A stretch of 64,000 nucleotides of DNA, taken from Bacteroidia bacterium (GTDB lineage Bacteria; Bacteroidota; Bacteroidia; AKYH767-A; OLB10). Within the stretch, counting starts at the first letter, position 1, and each line of letters starts with the position of its first letter. The DNA lies in contig JAEUTI010000081.1 of the NCBI GenBank assembly GCA_016788065.1, positions 62,001 through 126,000 on the forward strand, written 5' to 3'. Both the position numbers and the translations under genes were made by a program. Shown in pieces: positions 8,957 to 18,819 of the stretch. Below the pieces are notes generated by a model. That model was not told the origin of the DNA, made no database searches, and saw only the letters and a list, made by a program, of their open reading frames with translations.

Positions 8957-9682
8957 TTGATACTCCGAGCCGATAATCTGGTAAAAAGGTATAAAAGCCG
9001 AACTGTGGTCGACCATGTTTCCATTTATGTGGAGCAAGGTGAAATAGTTGGTTTGCTGGGACCGAATGGTGCCGGTAAAACCACTACTTTTTATATGACG
9101 GTTGGACTAATTCGTCCGAATGAAGGCCATATTTACCTCGATGACAAAGAGATCACTGAAGAGCCCATGTATCGCAGGGCTCAGATGGGTATCGGTTATC
9201 TGGCTCAGGAGGCTTCCGTATTCCGAAAGTTGAGTGTTGAAGACAATATCAAGGCTGTTTTGGAGATGACGAAAATGTCACGGGATGAACAAAGAGCCAA
9301 AGTGGAGTCGCTTTTAGATGAATTCGGTTTACAGAAAATTCGTAAAAGCAGAGGCGATTTATTGTCTGGTGGTGAGCGCCGCCGGACCGAAATTGCGCGT
9401 GCCCTCGCCGTAAATCCGAGTTTTATTTTGCTCGATGAACCATTTGCAGGAGTTGACCCGATTGCGGTTGAAGATATCCAGGGTATTGTTGCAAAACTGA
9501 AAGAGAAAAATATCGGAATTCTGATTACCGATCACAATGTGCATGAAACATTGAACATAACAGAACGCGCCTATCTGCTTTTTGAAGGACGGATTTTAAA
9601 AGAAGGTACTGCCCAGGATCTGGCCGAAGATGAACAGGTACGAAAAGTATATCTGGGTCAGAATTTTGAATTAAGAAAGTAA
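8957..9682 (+). CDS. lptB: LPS export ABC transporter ATP-binding protein LptB
   Basis: The ATPase of the LptB2FG transporter, which extracts lipopolysaccharide from the inner membrane and drives it along the Lpt bridge. Walker [10 protein letters not shown] lies at 35-43, Q-loop GYLAQE, ABC signature LLSGGERRR near 136-144, Walker [14 protein letters not shown], and the switch His in ITDHNV. The ITDHNV and MGIGYLAQE signatures are typical of LptB. The start is a TTG at 8957, in register with the family N-terminus ([11 protein letters not shown]); there is no in-frame ATG upstream before a stop at 8930. A -7-like TATCTTTG is at 8924-8931. LptF and LptG are not in the window. Confidence 0.95.
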   Translation: MILRADNLVKRYKSRTVVDHVSIYVEQGEIVGLLGPNGAGKTTTFYMTVGLIRPNEGHIYLDDKEITEEPMYRRAQMGIGYLAQEASVFRKLSVEDNIKAVLEMTKMSRDEQRAKVESLLDEFGLQKIRKSRGDLLSGGERRRTEIARALAVNPSFILLDEPFAGVDPIAVEDIQGIVAKLKEKNIGILITDHNVHETLNITERAYLLFEGRILKEGTAQDLAEDEQVRKVYLGQNFELRK

Positions 9683-9693
9683 TTGAAAGAGGA

Positions 9694-9948
9694 TTATTTT
9701 GCCTCTGTCAATTCAAATTCATAACCCTCCATTATCGGATTTGCCAGTAATTTTTTGCACGCAAGATCAACCTTTTCACGGGCTTCCTCTTTATTGCCGG
9801 CAGTAATTTCCAAAGTAATGTGCTTTCCAATTCTCACATTTTCAATTTCAGGCAATTGCAAATTCTTCATCGAATTGGTAACTGCTTTTCCTTGTGGATC
9901 AAGAAGAGCCTTTAAAGGCATGATAGTAATACTGGCGGCGAATTTCAT
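9694..9948 (-). CDS. purS: Phosphoribosylformylglycinamidine synthase subunit PurS
   Basis: The small subunit of the PurLQS complex, which makes FGAM in purine synthesis. PurS bridges glutaminase PurQ and synthase PurL. The 84-aa sequence carries the family landmarks LLDPQGKAVTNSMKNL, a VRIGKHITLEI strand and the closing CKKLLANPIMEGYEFE. It lies 11 bp downstream of pssA on the same strand, and purL and purQ are not nearby. Many Bacteroidota use a single fused large PurL, so a separate purS implies a separate small PurL and PurQ elsewhere in this genome. Confidence 0.9.
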   Translation of the reverse strand: MKFAASITIMPLKALLDPQGKAVTNSMKNLQLPEIENVRIGKHITLEITAGNKEEAREKVDLACKKLLANPIMEGYEFELTEAK

Positions 9949-9959
9949 AGTGTTGATAA

Positions 9960-10706
9960 TCAGTTGTTTTCGGTGTTTTTGACCGTTTTGTTGGGTGGGT
10001 TAATCAGCGACAAAATTAAGTATAAAATGATCACTACCGGAATACCGGCAAATTGTAATGTTACCAGACTTATAATGGTGAGTACCAAAAAGGTGTATTG
10101 CACCTGATTTTTTTGCCATGAAAAGCTTTTGAATTTGAGTGCAAATAAGGGTATTTCCGAGACCAGTAAAAATGACAGAATCATGCTCAAGCCCGCAATT
10201 ACAAAGGAGTTGAGGATAGTAGGCGTGAGTGAGAACCGGTCGTCGTGCAAAATCAGGGCTAGTCCGATCACAAAAATAGTGACAGCCGGAGTTGGCATTC
10301 CAATGAAAGAGTCTGTCTGCCGGGTATCAATATTAAATTTTGCCAGCCTTAATGCCGAAAAAATGGTAATCAGAAAGGGTAAAAAACTCAAAATTTTCAT
10401 CCACATCTCATCCTGATAAAGGACCATTGGGACACTGGAAATAAACAAATGGTACATAATTGCACCCGGTAACAGCCCGAATGTTACCATATCGGCAAGT
10501 GAATCGAGTTCTTTTCCCATAGGGGAGTAGGCCTTAAAAGCACGGGCAGTGAAGCCATCCAGAAAATCGAATACCAGGGAGGCTGCCACCAGCGATGCAA
10601 AGACCGGAATGTTTCCCTGGAACACAAAAACCAGTGCCACGCATCCGCATGCAAGATTCATGCAGGTTAGCAGGTTTGGAATATGTTGGGTAAATGAAGC
10701 TTTCAT
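9960..10706 (-). CDS. pssA: CDP-diacylglycerol-serine O-phosphatidyltransferase
   Basis: Makes phosphatidylserine from CDP-diacylglycerol and serine, the precursor of phosphatidylethanolamine. The CDP-alcohol phosphatidyltransferase signature D-G-x2-A-R-x8-G-x3-D-x3-D is complete near residues 49-71 (DGFTARAF, then GKELDSLAD). About seven or eight transmembrane helices follow. The 248-aa length fits the Gram-positive/Bacteroidota type of PssA rather than the E. coli type. It is probably co-transcribed with purS, 11 bp downstream, and divergent from porV. Phosphatidylserine decarboxylase is not seen here. Confidence 0.93.
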   Translation of the reverse strand: MKASFTQHIPNLLTCMNLACGCVALVFVFQGNIPVFASLVAASLVFDFLDGFTARAFKAYSPMGKELDSLADMVTFGLLPGAIMYHLFISSVPMVLYQDEMWMKILSFLPFLITIFSALRLAKFNIDTRQTDSFIGMPTPAVTIFVIGLALILHDDRFSLTPTILNSFVIAGLSMILSFLLVSEIPLFALKFKSFSWQKNQVQYTFLVLTIISLVTLQFAGIPVVIILYLILSLINPPNKTVKNTENN

Positions 10707-10933
10707 AGTGGTGAATGGTGCAAAAATAGGGATTTAAAATCTCTGTAGATTTAATTGTATAATTTGTTGATAAAATGATTGAAAATTAATACTTTCGAGG
10801 GTGACTAACCTCATTTTCCGTTATTACTTTTGAACATTAAAACTATTCCGGATGTTTAAGAGTATAACGGTCGGAATCATACACTATTTTCTATTGCCAA
10901 TCGTTTGTGAGGCATACACAACCTAATTGACCT

Positions 10934-12010
10934 ATGAACAAAAGAATCACACTCGCCGCCGCTGCCTTATTGGTTACTATGAGTGCCGGAGCGCAGAATG
11001 CACCTAAATACAGTAATGAGTTCCTCTCTATTGGAGTTGGAGCCCGGGCCTTAGGCATGGGCGGAGCACAGGTATCTTCTGTGAATGACATTACTTCAGG
11101 ATATTGGAATCCCGCAGGTTTAACCCTGGGGACCGGCGATCTGCAACTGGGATTGATGCATGCTGAATATTTTGCCGGAATTGGAAAATACGATTATGCC
11201 GCACTTGCAGCTCCCATCGATGCAACCAGAACCATTGGATTTTCTGTAATCCGTTTTGCTATTGATGACATCATCGATTCAACCGAGCTCATCGATTCCG
11301 ATGGAAACATCGACTACGACAGGTTAAAATCGTTTTCCGCAGGAGATTATGCCTTCATGTTTTCTTATGCTAAGAAAACCAATATTGAAGGACTTCGATA
11401 TGGAGCCAATGCGAAAGTGATTCACCGTAAGGTTGGTGATTTTGCTTCAGCCTGGGGCTTTGGTCTCGATGCCGGTATTCAATATCAAATGAACAAATGG
11501 AAATTCGGAGCAATGGCTCGCGATATCACTTCAACTTTTAATGCCTGGAATTTCAATACCGAAAAATTTGAAGATGTGTTTATTCAAACAGGAAACGAAG
11601 TGCCTGAAAATGGTGTTGAGGTTACGCTGCCAAAATTAATTTTAGGAGCTTCTTACAAAGCATCCATAACAGAAAAGTTTTCTGTTGAACCTGCACTTGA
11701 TTTGGATGTTACATTCGATGGAAAGAGAAATGTACTTGTAAAAAGTGACCCTGTAAGTATCGATCCGAAATTTGGTGTTGAATTCGGATACAACGATTTT
11801 ATTTTCCTCAGAGGTGGAGTGAATAATATTCAGGACATCAAAGAAATTGATGGTTCTGAAAAGAAAACTTTCCAGCCCAATATGGGAATTGGTGTGAAAA
11901 TTAAAAATGTTTCGATTGATTATGCCTTAACCAATATTGGAAGTGTTGGTGAAACATTATACTCTAATATTTTTTCTTTAAAAATAGCCTTATTTAAACA
12001 GAAAAAATGA
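10934..12010 (+). CDS. porV: Type IX secretion outer-membrane protein PorV/PorQ family
   Basis: A FadL-like outer-membrane barrel of the PorV/PorQ family. PorV (LptO) shuttles T9SS cargo from the Sov translocon to the attachment complex with sortase PorU. A signal peptide covers about residues 1-21 (ending GAQNA). The mature N-terminus carries the family hallmark FLSIGVGARALGMGGA, then YWNPAGL. The 358-aa length is typical. The stop overlaps the start of the sortase gene (ATGA at 12007-12010), so translation is probably coupled, which supports the PorV role over PorQ. A -7-like TACTTTTG is at 10825-10832, giving a 5' leader of about 95 nt. Confidence 0.9.
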   Translation: MNKRITLAAAALLVTMSAGAQNAPKYSNEFLSIGVGARALGMGGAQVSSVNDITSGYWNPAGLTLGTGDLQLGLMHAEYFAGIGKYDYAALAAPIDATRTIGFSVIRFAIDDIIDSTELIDSDGNIDYDRLKSFSAGDYAFMFSYAKKTNIEGLRYGANAKVIHRKVGDFASAWGFGLDAGIQYQMNKWKFGAMARDITSTFNAWNFNTEKFEDVFIQTGNEVPENGVEVTLPKLILGASYKASITEKFSVEPALDLDVTFDGKRNVLVKSDPVSIDPKFGVEFGYNDFIFLRGGVNNIQDIKEIDGSEKKTFQPNMGIGVKIKNVSIDYALTNIGSVGETLYSNIFSLKIALFKQKK

Positions 12011-15000
12011 AAAAACTTTACCCCCTGATGTTGCTTGCTTTTTTATGGTCTTCCATAGCTAAAGGGCAGCAATATTGTAATGAATGGATTAATTTTTCTT
12101 CGAATCAGCAGTATTCGAATCAGCAATATTTTAAAGTGAGCGTTTGGCGCGATGGCGTTTATCGTATCACTTATGCCGATTTACAGGCTGCTGCATTTCC
12201 TTTGCCTTTTAATCCGAAACAATTGCAGCTGTTTTATCAGGGAAGTGAACAATTCATATGGGTAGAAGGTGAAGCTGATGGCTCATTTGATGCTACCGAC
12301 TACATTGAGTTTTATGGTAAGAAAAATGATGGAAGCTTTGATGCCCGATTATACAACGATCCTAATCATCAGTTAAATAAAGCCTTCAGTTTATTTACTG
12401 ATACTGCTTCCTACTTCCTGACTCTGAATTTTAATCCTCTGGCGGTTAACCGAAGAATGGTTCAGGAAACCGACGTAAATTTTATTGGTTATACTGCATT
12501 AGCTTACTTTATCAGTGAAGCTTACCGTGACTACAGGAATGAATATAATACCTATAAACTAGCTGAGGTAATTGATTCCGATTACGATGAAGGAGAAGGC
12601 TGGTTTTCCGGACCTATTTCCACCACCGCACAAACCTTTCCACTACCGGTTCCGAATGTCAGTCAGGATCCTTCAGCGCCTTTGGCAAGAGCAAATGCTG
12701 TTTTAATGGGTGGTAATAATGATGGATATCAGCATTCGATCACATTGGATGTTAATGGTACTTCAGTATCAAATAATTTCTATGCTTATGCAGTAACCAA
12801 ATTTAATTTCCCGTTAAATGCAAATTCAACTATTCAAAACGGAACTGCAAATTTTATTTTCACTCCGGGAACGGGAGTAACAAACCGGACGCTGGTTTCA
12901 AATATTAGTGTTACCTATCCGCATACTTTTAGTTTTGGTGGAGAAAACGGAAACTTCCGAAAAATGACTATTCCGGGAAATATTTCACCGGGAAAATCTT
13001 ACATCAGCATTACCAATCTGAATCTTACCAATCCTAAATTGTACATGCTTTCAGGTGATACCCTGAAGCAAATTCCAATGGTTGGAACTGGTACATCTCG
13101 TCAGGCACTCATCCCAACTTATAATGCTGATAAGTTCTGCTTTATAACGGATTCCGTTCATACAACTGCAACTGCTCAAATGCGTATTGCACCGGTCTCT
13201 ACAGATCCGGCCCGCTATGCCAGATTCGTAAATTATCAGTACACCTCTCAAGGTGATTATCTGATTGTAACCAATGCAAAATTATGGAATAAGGCCAACG
13301 ACTACAAAAATTACCGGGCATCAACCGGATTTACTCCTGTTCTCGTTGATATCGATGAGCTCTATAGTCAGTTTGCTTATGGTATTAACAAACATCCGCT
13401 TTCAATTCGCAATTTCGTAAAATTTGCAAACGACACATTTGTTGTGAAGCCACAACATTTGTTATTAATCGGCAAATCGGTATCACCAATCAGAACACGC
13501 TTAACCGGTTCCAATAACGTTACGAATATCAGTAATAACTGGAATGCCAATCTGGTGCCTTCGTATGGTTATCCGCCATCCGATTATTTATTGGTTTCCG
13601 ACAATGTACAACCTTTCCCCAGACCAATGGTTGCTGTAGGAAGAATTTCAGCCAGCACGGAAGCTGATGTTCAGGCTTATCTGGATAAGATTACCGCTCA
13701 CGAAATTCAATTGCAAAGTTGTCCCGAAGAATGGATGAAAAGAATTTTGCATTTTGGTGGTGGAACAAATTCGTTTCAGCAGGATCAAATCAAAGAGATT
13801 TTACGCCGTTTTGAAGTAATTGCAGAAGATACCCTCATGGGTGCCGATGTTTATACCTTCCTGAAAACAAGTACTGATCCTATTCAGGTAAATCTTTCTC
13901 AATACCTGCAGTCGTTAATCGACAGCGGTGTAACTATGATGACATTTGTGGCTCATGCTTCCGGATCATCATTCGATATCAGTACCGATTTACCGCAGAA
14001 TTATAACAATAAAAATAAATATCCGTTAATGCTTGCCAATTCCTGTTTTGTAGGTGATATTCATGATCCTACCAGAAGAATTGTTGAAGACTTTATACTA
14101 CTTCCTGAAAAAGGAGCCCTTGCATTTGTGGCTCAGCCTGGTGTAGGTTATTTGGATAATCTGGAGATCTACAGCGGGCACTTTTATAAAGAAGTTGCAC
14201 TGAATAATTATGGTGGCAGGGTTGGAAGAACCATGCTCAATGTAATTGATTCTATTCTGGGTAACCCCGATTTTAATTCCAATGCCAGCGTGTACTATAT
14301 GTATAAGTCGGTTTTAAATGGAATGACCCTTTCAGGTGATCCTGCATTAATTTTAAATTCATCAGCAAAGCCCGATTATCAGATTTCCAACGCCAGTGTT
14401 TTCTTCACTCCGGAAGTGATTACAACTGATATCGATTCTTTCGATGTAAATGTTGTTGTGAAAAATCTGGGTCGTGCTATCAATGATCCTTTTGTAATTC
14501 ATGTAACACGCAAATTCCCGAATGGGGGAGTGAATTATGAGAAAGATACCATTGTAAACTATGTGGCTTTTATGGATACCATTTCTATCAGACTTCCTGT
14601 GGATGCCGGTCGTGGACTTGGACCTAATACTTTTGAAGTGTATGTAGATTATTTCAGTACTATCGATGAATGTAATGAAGCAAACAATGCCGCCAATGAT
14701 GTGCCGCTGTTGATTCAATCATCTGATATTCTTCCCGTTTACCCTGCAGAATTTGCAATAGTGCCTGATGATTCTATTGAATTGAAAGCTTCAACAGTAA
14801 ATCCTTTTGCAGCAGCAACCCCTTACGATTTTCAAATTGACACCGTTGATACATTCAGTAGCCCATTCCTTCAACAAACTACAATCACAAGTGTGGGAGG
14901 GGTAGTTAAATGGGCGCTACCATTTACATTGCAACCTGATTTGGTTTACTACTGGAGAGTAAGCCGCGATTCTATGCCCGGCGATACCATTCACCCTACG

Positions 15001-17085
15001 TGGAAAGAAAGTTCATTTATTCATAAACCTGCACTTACAGGATGGTCACAGGCACATTATTCTCAATTCAAGAAAGATGCCTTCACCAATGTGGATTATG
15101 TGAATAGTTATGATTCCACATTCACATTTGTAACGAATACTTCTTCAGTTTTTGTGAGGAATTTCCAGTCACCGAACAGCTTCCTGAATCCATCTTATGA
15201 AATCAATAACGTAGTTATCGATTATCAGATGTGTGGCGGTGCTGCTTCCATGCATATTGTAGTTCTCGATAGTATAACTTTGAAACCCTGGTCAACCGAT
15301 CAGTATAATTTCGGAAATCATAATCAATATAATCCAGTTACCGGAACCGGAACATGCCGCTCTCGTCCTGAGTATTATTTTATCTTCAGAGTGGATTCTT
15401 TAGATGACCGTATCGCCATGGACAATATGTTGACTGCAATTCCAAATGGAAATTATGTCATCGCATACTCTGTTTTCAACGTTAAATTTCCATCTTGGAA
15501 TTCGTGGACTGTAGATTCCCGAAATTGGTTTTCTTCTCATGGAAGCGACAGTATCGGTGATCTCGGCAATAATCAACCCTACATCTTCTTTACAAAAAAG
15601 GGAGACAACAGTACTACTATGGAATCAATTGGTGACAGTTCCAGAACTTATATAACATTAGCAGCCGATTTAGGTGGTAACTGGACTAAAGGTTTTGTGA
15701 ATTCTGTGCCAATCGGACCGGCAACATCATGGACATCGTTCCATTGGGAGCAAGCGCCTTTGGAAACAATTCCTGAGCAGGATTCTGCTTATGTCGATAT
15801 CATTGGAATCCGCTCCAGCGGATTGGAAGAACCTATTACCGGATTTACCGGCATTCCGGTTTCAACAATGGATCTCAATATTAACACAATCGATGCGACC
15901 ATTTATCCGAAATTGAGACTGAGAGCTTATCTGCAGGATGAACTTCGTTATACTCCGCCGCAATTGAAACGTTGGCAGATTTATTATGATGAAATTCCTG
16001 AACTTGCTCTCAATCCGGCACGTTTCTTTGAGCTGAATAAGGATACGCTTTCAGAAGGGGAAGATGTGACCATGAAAATGGCTATCGAAAATATCGGAAA
16101 TGTAAATGCCGATTCCGTGCTGGTAGATTTTTATGTTTATGATGTGGTAAGAGCTCGTCACGATTTAAGTTCTCCAAGATATAAACCATTAGCTCCAGGC
16201 GACACTTTAATTGGAAGTGTTACATTCAGTACTGGCGGTTTACCCGGTTTGAATTCACTCTGGATTGAAGCCAATCCACGTAACGATCAGCTTGAGCAAT
16301 ATCATTTCAATAACCTTGCAGAGATTAAGTTTAATGTCGATCGCGATATTACCAATCCTATTTTGGATGTTACATTCGATGGAATTCACATCATGAATGG
16401 AGATATTGTTTCAGGTAAACCAAATATCCTGATCCGACTGAAAGATGAGAATAAAAATTTAGCACTGAATGATACCAGTGACTGGCAGGTATTTTTGAAA
16501 GATCCTGATGGCGTACAATCGAATTTAAGTTTTGAACCTCTTGCTTGTGCAGGAACCGGAACCAATAATTTGAAGTGGTGCCCAGCAAATTTGCCAGATA
16601 ATATCTTTAAAATCGATTACAATCCAACACTCACCAAAGATGGAATTTATGAGTTATGGGTTCAGGCTACCGATGTCTCGGGAAATTTATCAGGAGTAAA
16701 TAATTACAAAATCACCTTTGAGGTTATCAATAAGGCATCGATTACTAATTTCGTTAATTATCCGAATCCATTCTCAACTTCAACGCGTTTTGTTTTCACT
16801 TTAACAGGATCTGAAATACCTGAATATTTCAAAATTCAGATTATGACTGTTACCGGTAAAGTGATTCGGGAAATAACTACTCAGGAACTGGGACAAATTC
16901 GAATCGGTAAGAATATTTCGGAATATGCCTGGGATGGTAAAGATGAATTTGGTGATCAGCTTGCAAATGGTGTTTATTTGTATCGGGTGCTTTCGTTATT
17001 AAAAGGCAGTGCCATTGAGAAGCGTGAAACCGAAGCTGACAAATTCTTTACCAAAGGCTGGGGTAAAATGTATTTGATGCGATAA
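12007..17085 (+). CDS. porU2: T9SS sortase PorU-like (PorU2) C25-family peptidase
   Basis: A very large (1692 aa) exported protein with a gingipain-type peptidase C25 domain. Its family members cleave the C-terminal signal of T9SS cargo and attach it to A-LPS. The signal peptide ends near SSIAKGQQ. The N-terminal region contains the YRITYADLQAA block seen in PorU-type proteins. The likely catalytic dyad is His650 (VAHASGSS) and Cys680 (LANSCFVGD), with spacing like that of gingipains. CARDB-like sandwich domains follow (about 800-900 and 1340-1440). The C-terminus (from about 1580) is an FlgD-Ig-like fold starting NYPNPFSTSTRF. It is translationally coupled to porV. The length fits the PorU2 group better than classical PorU (1100-1300 aa). 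Another genuine PorU may exist elsewhere. Confidence 0.85.
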   Translation: MKKLYPLMLLAFLWSSIAKGQQYCNEWINFSSNQQYSNQQYFKVSVWRDGVYRITYADLQAAAFPLPFNPKQLQLFYQGSEQFIWVEGEADGSFDATDYIEFYGKKNDGSFDARLYNDPNHQLNKAFSLFTDTASYFLTLNFNPLAVNRRMVQETDVNFIGYTALAYFISEAYRDYRNEYNTYKLAEVIDSDYDEGEGWFSGPISTTAQTFPLPVPNVSQDPSAPLARANAVLMGGNNDGYQHSITLDVNGTSVSNNFYAYAVTKFNFPLNANSTIQNGTANFIFTPGTGVTNRTLVSNISVTYPHTFSFGGENGNFRKMTIPGNISPGKSYISITNLNLTNPKLYMLSGDTLKQIPMVGTGTSRQALIPTYNADKFCFITDSVHTTATAQMRIAPVSTDPARYARFVNYQYTSQGDYLIVTNAKLWNKANDYKNYRASTGFTPVLVDIDELYSQFAYGINKHPLSIRNFVKFANDTFVVKPQHLLLIGKSVSPIRTRLTGSNNVTNISNNWNANLVPSYGYPPSDYLLVSDNVQPFPRPMVAVGRISASTEADVQAYLDKITAHEIQLQSCPEEWMKRILHFGGGTNSFQQDQIKEILRRFEVIAEDTLMGADVYTFLKTSTDPIQVNLSQYLQSLIDSGVTMMTFVAHASGSSFDISTDLPQNYNNKNKYPLMLANSCFVGDIHDPTRRIVEDFILLPEKGALAFVAQPGVGYLDNLEIYSGHFYKEVALNNYGGRVGRTMLNVIDSILGNPDFNSNASVYYMYKSVLNGMTLSGDPALILNSSAKPDYQISNASVFFTPEVITTDIDSFDVNVVVKNLGRAINDPFVIHVTRKFPNGGVNYEKDTIVNYVAFMDTISIRLPVDAGRGLGPNTFEVYVDYFSTIDECNEANNAANDVPLLIQSSDILPVYPAEFAIVPDDSIELKASTVNPFAAATPYDFQIDTVDTFSSPFLQQTTITSVGGVVKWALPFTLQPDLVYYWRVSRDSMPGDTIHPTWKESSFIHKPALTGWSQAHYSQFKKDAFTNVDYVNSYDSTFTFVTNTSSVFVRNFQSPNSFLNPSYEINNVVIDYQMCGGAASMHIVVLDSITLKPWSTDQYNFGNHNQYNPVTGTGTCRSRPEYYFIFRVDSLDDRIAMDNMLTAIPNGNYVIAYSVFNVKFPSWNSWTVDSRNWFSSHGSDSIGDLGNNQPYIFFTKKGDNSTTMESIGDSSRTYITLAADLGGNWTKGFVNSVPIGPATSWTSFHWEQAPLETIPEQDSAYVDIIGIRSSGLEEPITGFTGIPVSTMDLNINTIDATIYPKLRLRAYLQDELRYTPPQLKRWQIYYDEIPELALNPARFFELNKDTLSEGEDVTMKMAIENIGNVNADSVLVDFYVYDVVRARHDLSSPRYKPLAPGDTLIGSVTFSTGGLPGLNSLWIEANPRNDQLEQYHFNNLAEIKFNVDRDITNPILDVTFDGIHIMNGDIVSGKPNILIRLKDENKNLALNDTSDWQVFLKDPDGVQSNLSFEPLACAGTGTNNLKWCPANLPDNIFKIDYNPTLTKDGIYELWVQATDVSGNLSGVNNYKITFEVINKASITNFVNYPNPFSTSTRFVFTLTGSEIPEYFKIQIMTVTGKVIREITTQELGQIRIGKNISEYAWDGKDEFGDQLANGVYLYRVLSLLKGSAIEKRETEADKFFTKGWGKMYLMR

Positions 17086-17118
17086 TTGCTGTTTTCTCTG
17101 TTAAAGTCACTATTTTTG
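17086..17118 (+). promoter_or_regulatory. Candidate bacteroidetal promoter for lnt
   Basis: A TATTTTTG at 17111-17118 matches the TAnnTTTG -7 element exactly. A weak TTG-containing -33 element lies at 17086-17088, 22 bp upstream. This would give a short leader to the lnt ATG at 17136. Confidence 0.35.
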
Positions 17119-17135
17119 CCTGCAAAAGTTGATTT

Positions 17136-18740
17136 ATGCAGGTATTGCGGACCCGATCCGGAATTTTAACAGCTTCACTGCTATCAGGTCTCTTGCTTTC
17201 TATAGCATGGCCTGCCGGTGGATTCGCACCGCTGTTATTCGTAGCCCTGATTCCTATTTTGCTTGCTGAAGATGTATTTTCACGTAATCCGGAGGTATAC
17301 GGAAAACGTTTTTTGTTTTTTGCAGCCTATTTCTCCTTTTTAACTTTTAATATACTCACAACCTGGTGGGTAAAATACGCCAGCTTATTTGGTGCTATTG
17401 CCGCAATTGTCTGCAATGCACTGTTTATGGCATTAATATTCATTGCCTTTCACAAAGTAAAACGAAAGCTTGGAATTGGCTATGGCTATTTTTCGCTCAT
17501 TGTGTTTTGGGTCGCCTTTGAACATGTACACATGGACTGGGATTTGTCATGGCCCTGGCTGACTTTTGGAAATGGTTTTGCTTCATGGGTTCAGTTAATT
17601 CAATGGTATGAATTTACAGGAGTGCTTGGTGGTACCATCTGGATTTTTGTAATTAATATTTTGCTTTACCAGATCTTGGCAGGGAGATTATTTGATATTG
17701 AAGAATATAAAAGGGGTAAGAAGCTATTACTGGTGGCGATAATTCTGCTGGTACCAATTACTTATTCGGTAATCCGTTATCATACCTACGAAGAAAAAAT
17801 AGATCCGGTAAATATTGCAGTGATTCAGCCGAATGTGGATCCCTACAATGAAAAATTTTCTGGTATGTCTTCGCAACAACAACTCGACAGAATTCTGGAG
17901 TTGGCAAAATCAGTATGCACCGATAGCACCGATTATGTTGTTGCACCTGAGACCGCACTGCCGGATGGAATTTGGGAAGAAGAAATCGGAAGACACCCTC
18001 AAACAGTAATGCTTAAAGATTTTCTCAATAAATATTCCAATTTGAAATGGGTCATCGGTTTAGCTTCGAACCGATTTTATGAAGATAGCACGCAACGTTC
18101 TGCCACAGCCAGAAAGTTCACCGATTCACCCGGATATTATGATTCCTTCAATACAGCACTTTTCCTTGACAAAAGTGGGAACACGCAAATACATCATAAG
18201 TCGAAGTTAGTTCCCGGAGTAGAAAAAATGCCTTTCCCTGCAATATTTAAACATCTCGATGCTTTTGCAATTGACCTTGGCGGGATGTCGGGAAGTCTGG
18301 GTGTACAGGAAGTGCCTACCGTTTTTAAAGATGAGAATGGTTTAGGTATTGCGCCTGTGGTTTGCTATGAATCCATTTATGGCGATTATCTCGCAAAGTA
18401 TATTCGTCAGAATGCATCATTGATCTTTATTATCACGAATGATGGATGGTGGAGTGATACTCCGGGTTACAGACAACATTTACAATATGCCAGATTGCGT
18501 GCCATTGAAAGTCGCAGAAGTATTGCCCGCTCTGCAAATACCGGAATATCATGTTTCATTAATCAGCGTGGCGATATTCTTCAGGCTACTTCCTGGTGGC
18601 AGAAAGATGCTATTGCGGCAACCATAAATGCAAATTCAGAAATCACTCTGCACTCCCGTACGGGTGATGTACTTGGAATTATTGCCATATGTGGTACTAT
18701 TGGGATGGTCATATTTATGTTTGTATCGAAAAGGAAGTAA
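17136..18740 (+). CDS. lnt: Apolipoprotein N-acyltransferase
   Basis: Adds the third acyl chain to the N-terminal Cys of lipoproteins in the inner membrane. The N-terminal half has about seven or eight membrane segments. The periplasmic nitrilase-like domain begins near residue 228 (NIAVIQPNVDPY). The Glu-Lys-Cys triad is visible as Glu272 (APETALPDG), Lys355 (HHKSKLVPG) and Cys410 (PVVCYESIYG), and a final membrane helix closes the protein. The length of 534 aa is normal. It lies 50 bp after the sortase gene and probably has its own promoter. Lipoproteins such as GldD in this window would be its clients. Confidence 0.95.
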   Translation: MQVLRTRSGILTASLLSGLLLSIAWPAGGFAPLLFVALIPILLAEDVFSRNPEVYGKRFLFFAAYFSFLTFNILTTWWVKYASLFGAIAAIVCNALFMALIFIAFHKVKRKLGIGYGYFSLIVFWVAFEHVHMDWDLSWPWLTFGNGFASWVQLIQWYEFTGVLGGTIWIFVINILLYQILAGRLFDIEEYKRGKKLLLVAIILLVPITYSVIRYHTYEEKIDPVNIAVIQPNVDPYNEKFSGMSSQQQLDRILELAKSVCTDSTDYVVAPETALPDGIWEEEIGRHPQTVMLKDFLNKYSNLKWVIGLASNRFYEDSTQRSATARKFTDSPGYYDSFNTALFLDKSGNTQIHHKSKLVPGVEKMPFPAIFKHLDAFAIDLGGMSGSLGVQEVPTVFKDENGLGIAPVVCYESIYGDYLAKYIRQNASLIFIITNDGWWSDTPGYRQHLQYARLRAIESRRSIARSANTGISCFINQRGDILQATSWWQKDAIAATINANSEITLHSRTGDVLGIIAICGTIGMVIFMFVSKRK

Positions 18741-18819
18741 ACTTCATACTTCGGAATGAAGTTTGGTGTTTAATGCTTAAGTATGTAGAAAAAATTTTAA
18801 AGTAAGTTAAGTATACAAA

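Noticed and set aside
14362-14718. Minus-strand open frame of 118 aa inside the sortase gene
   Set aside because: Antisense shadow of a well-supported long gene.
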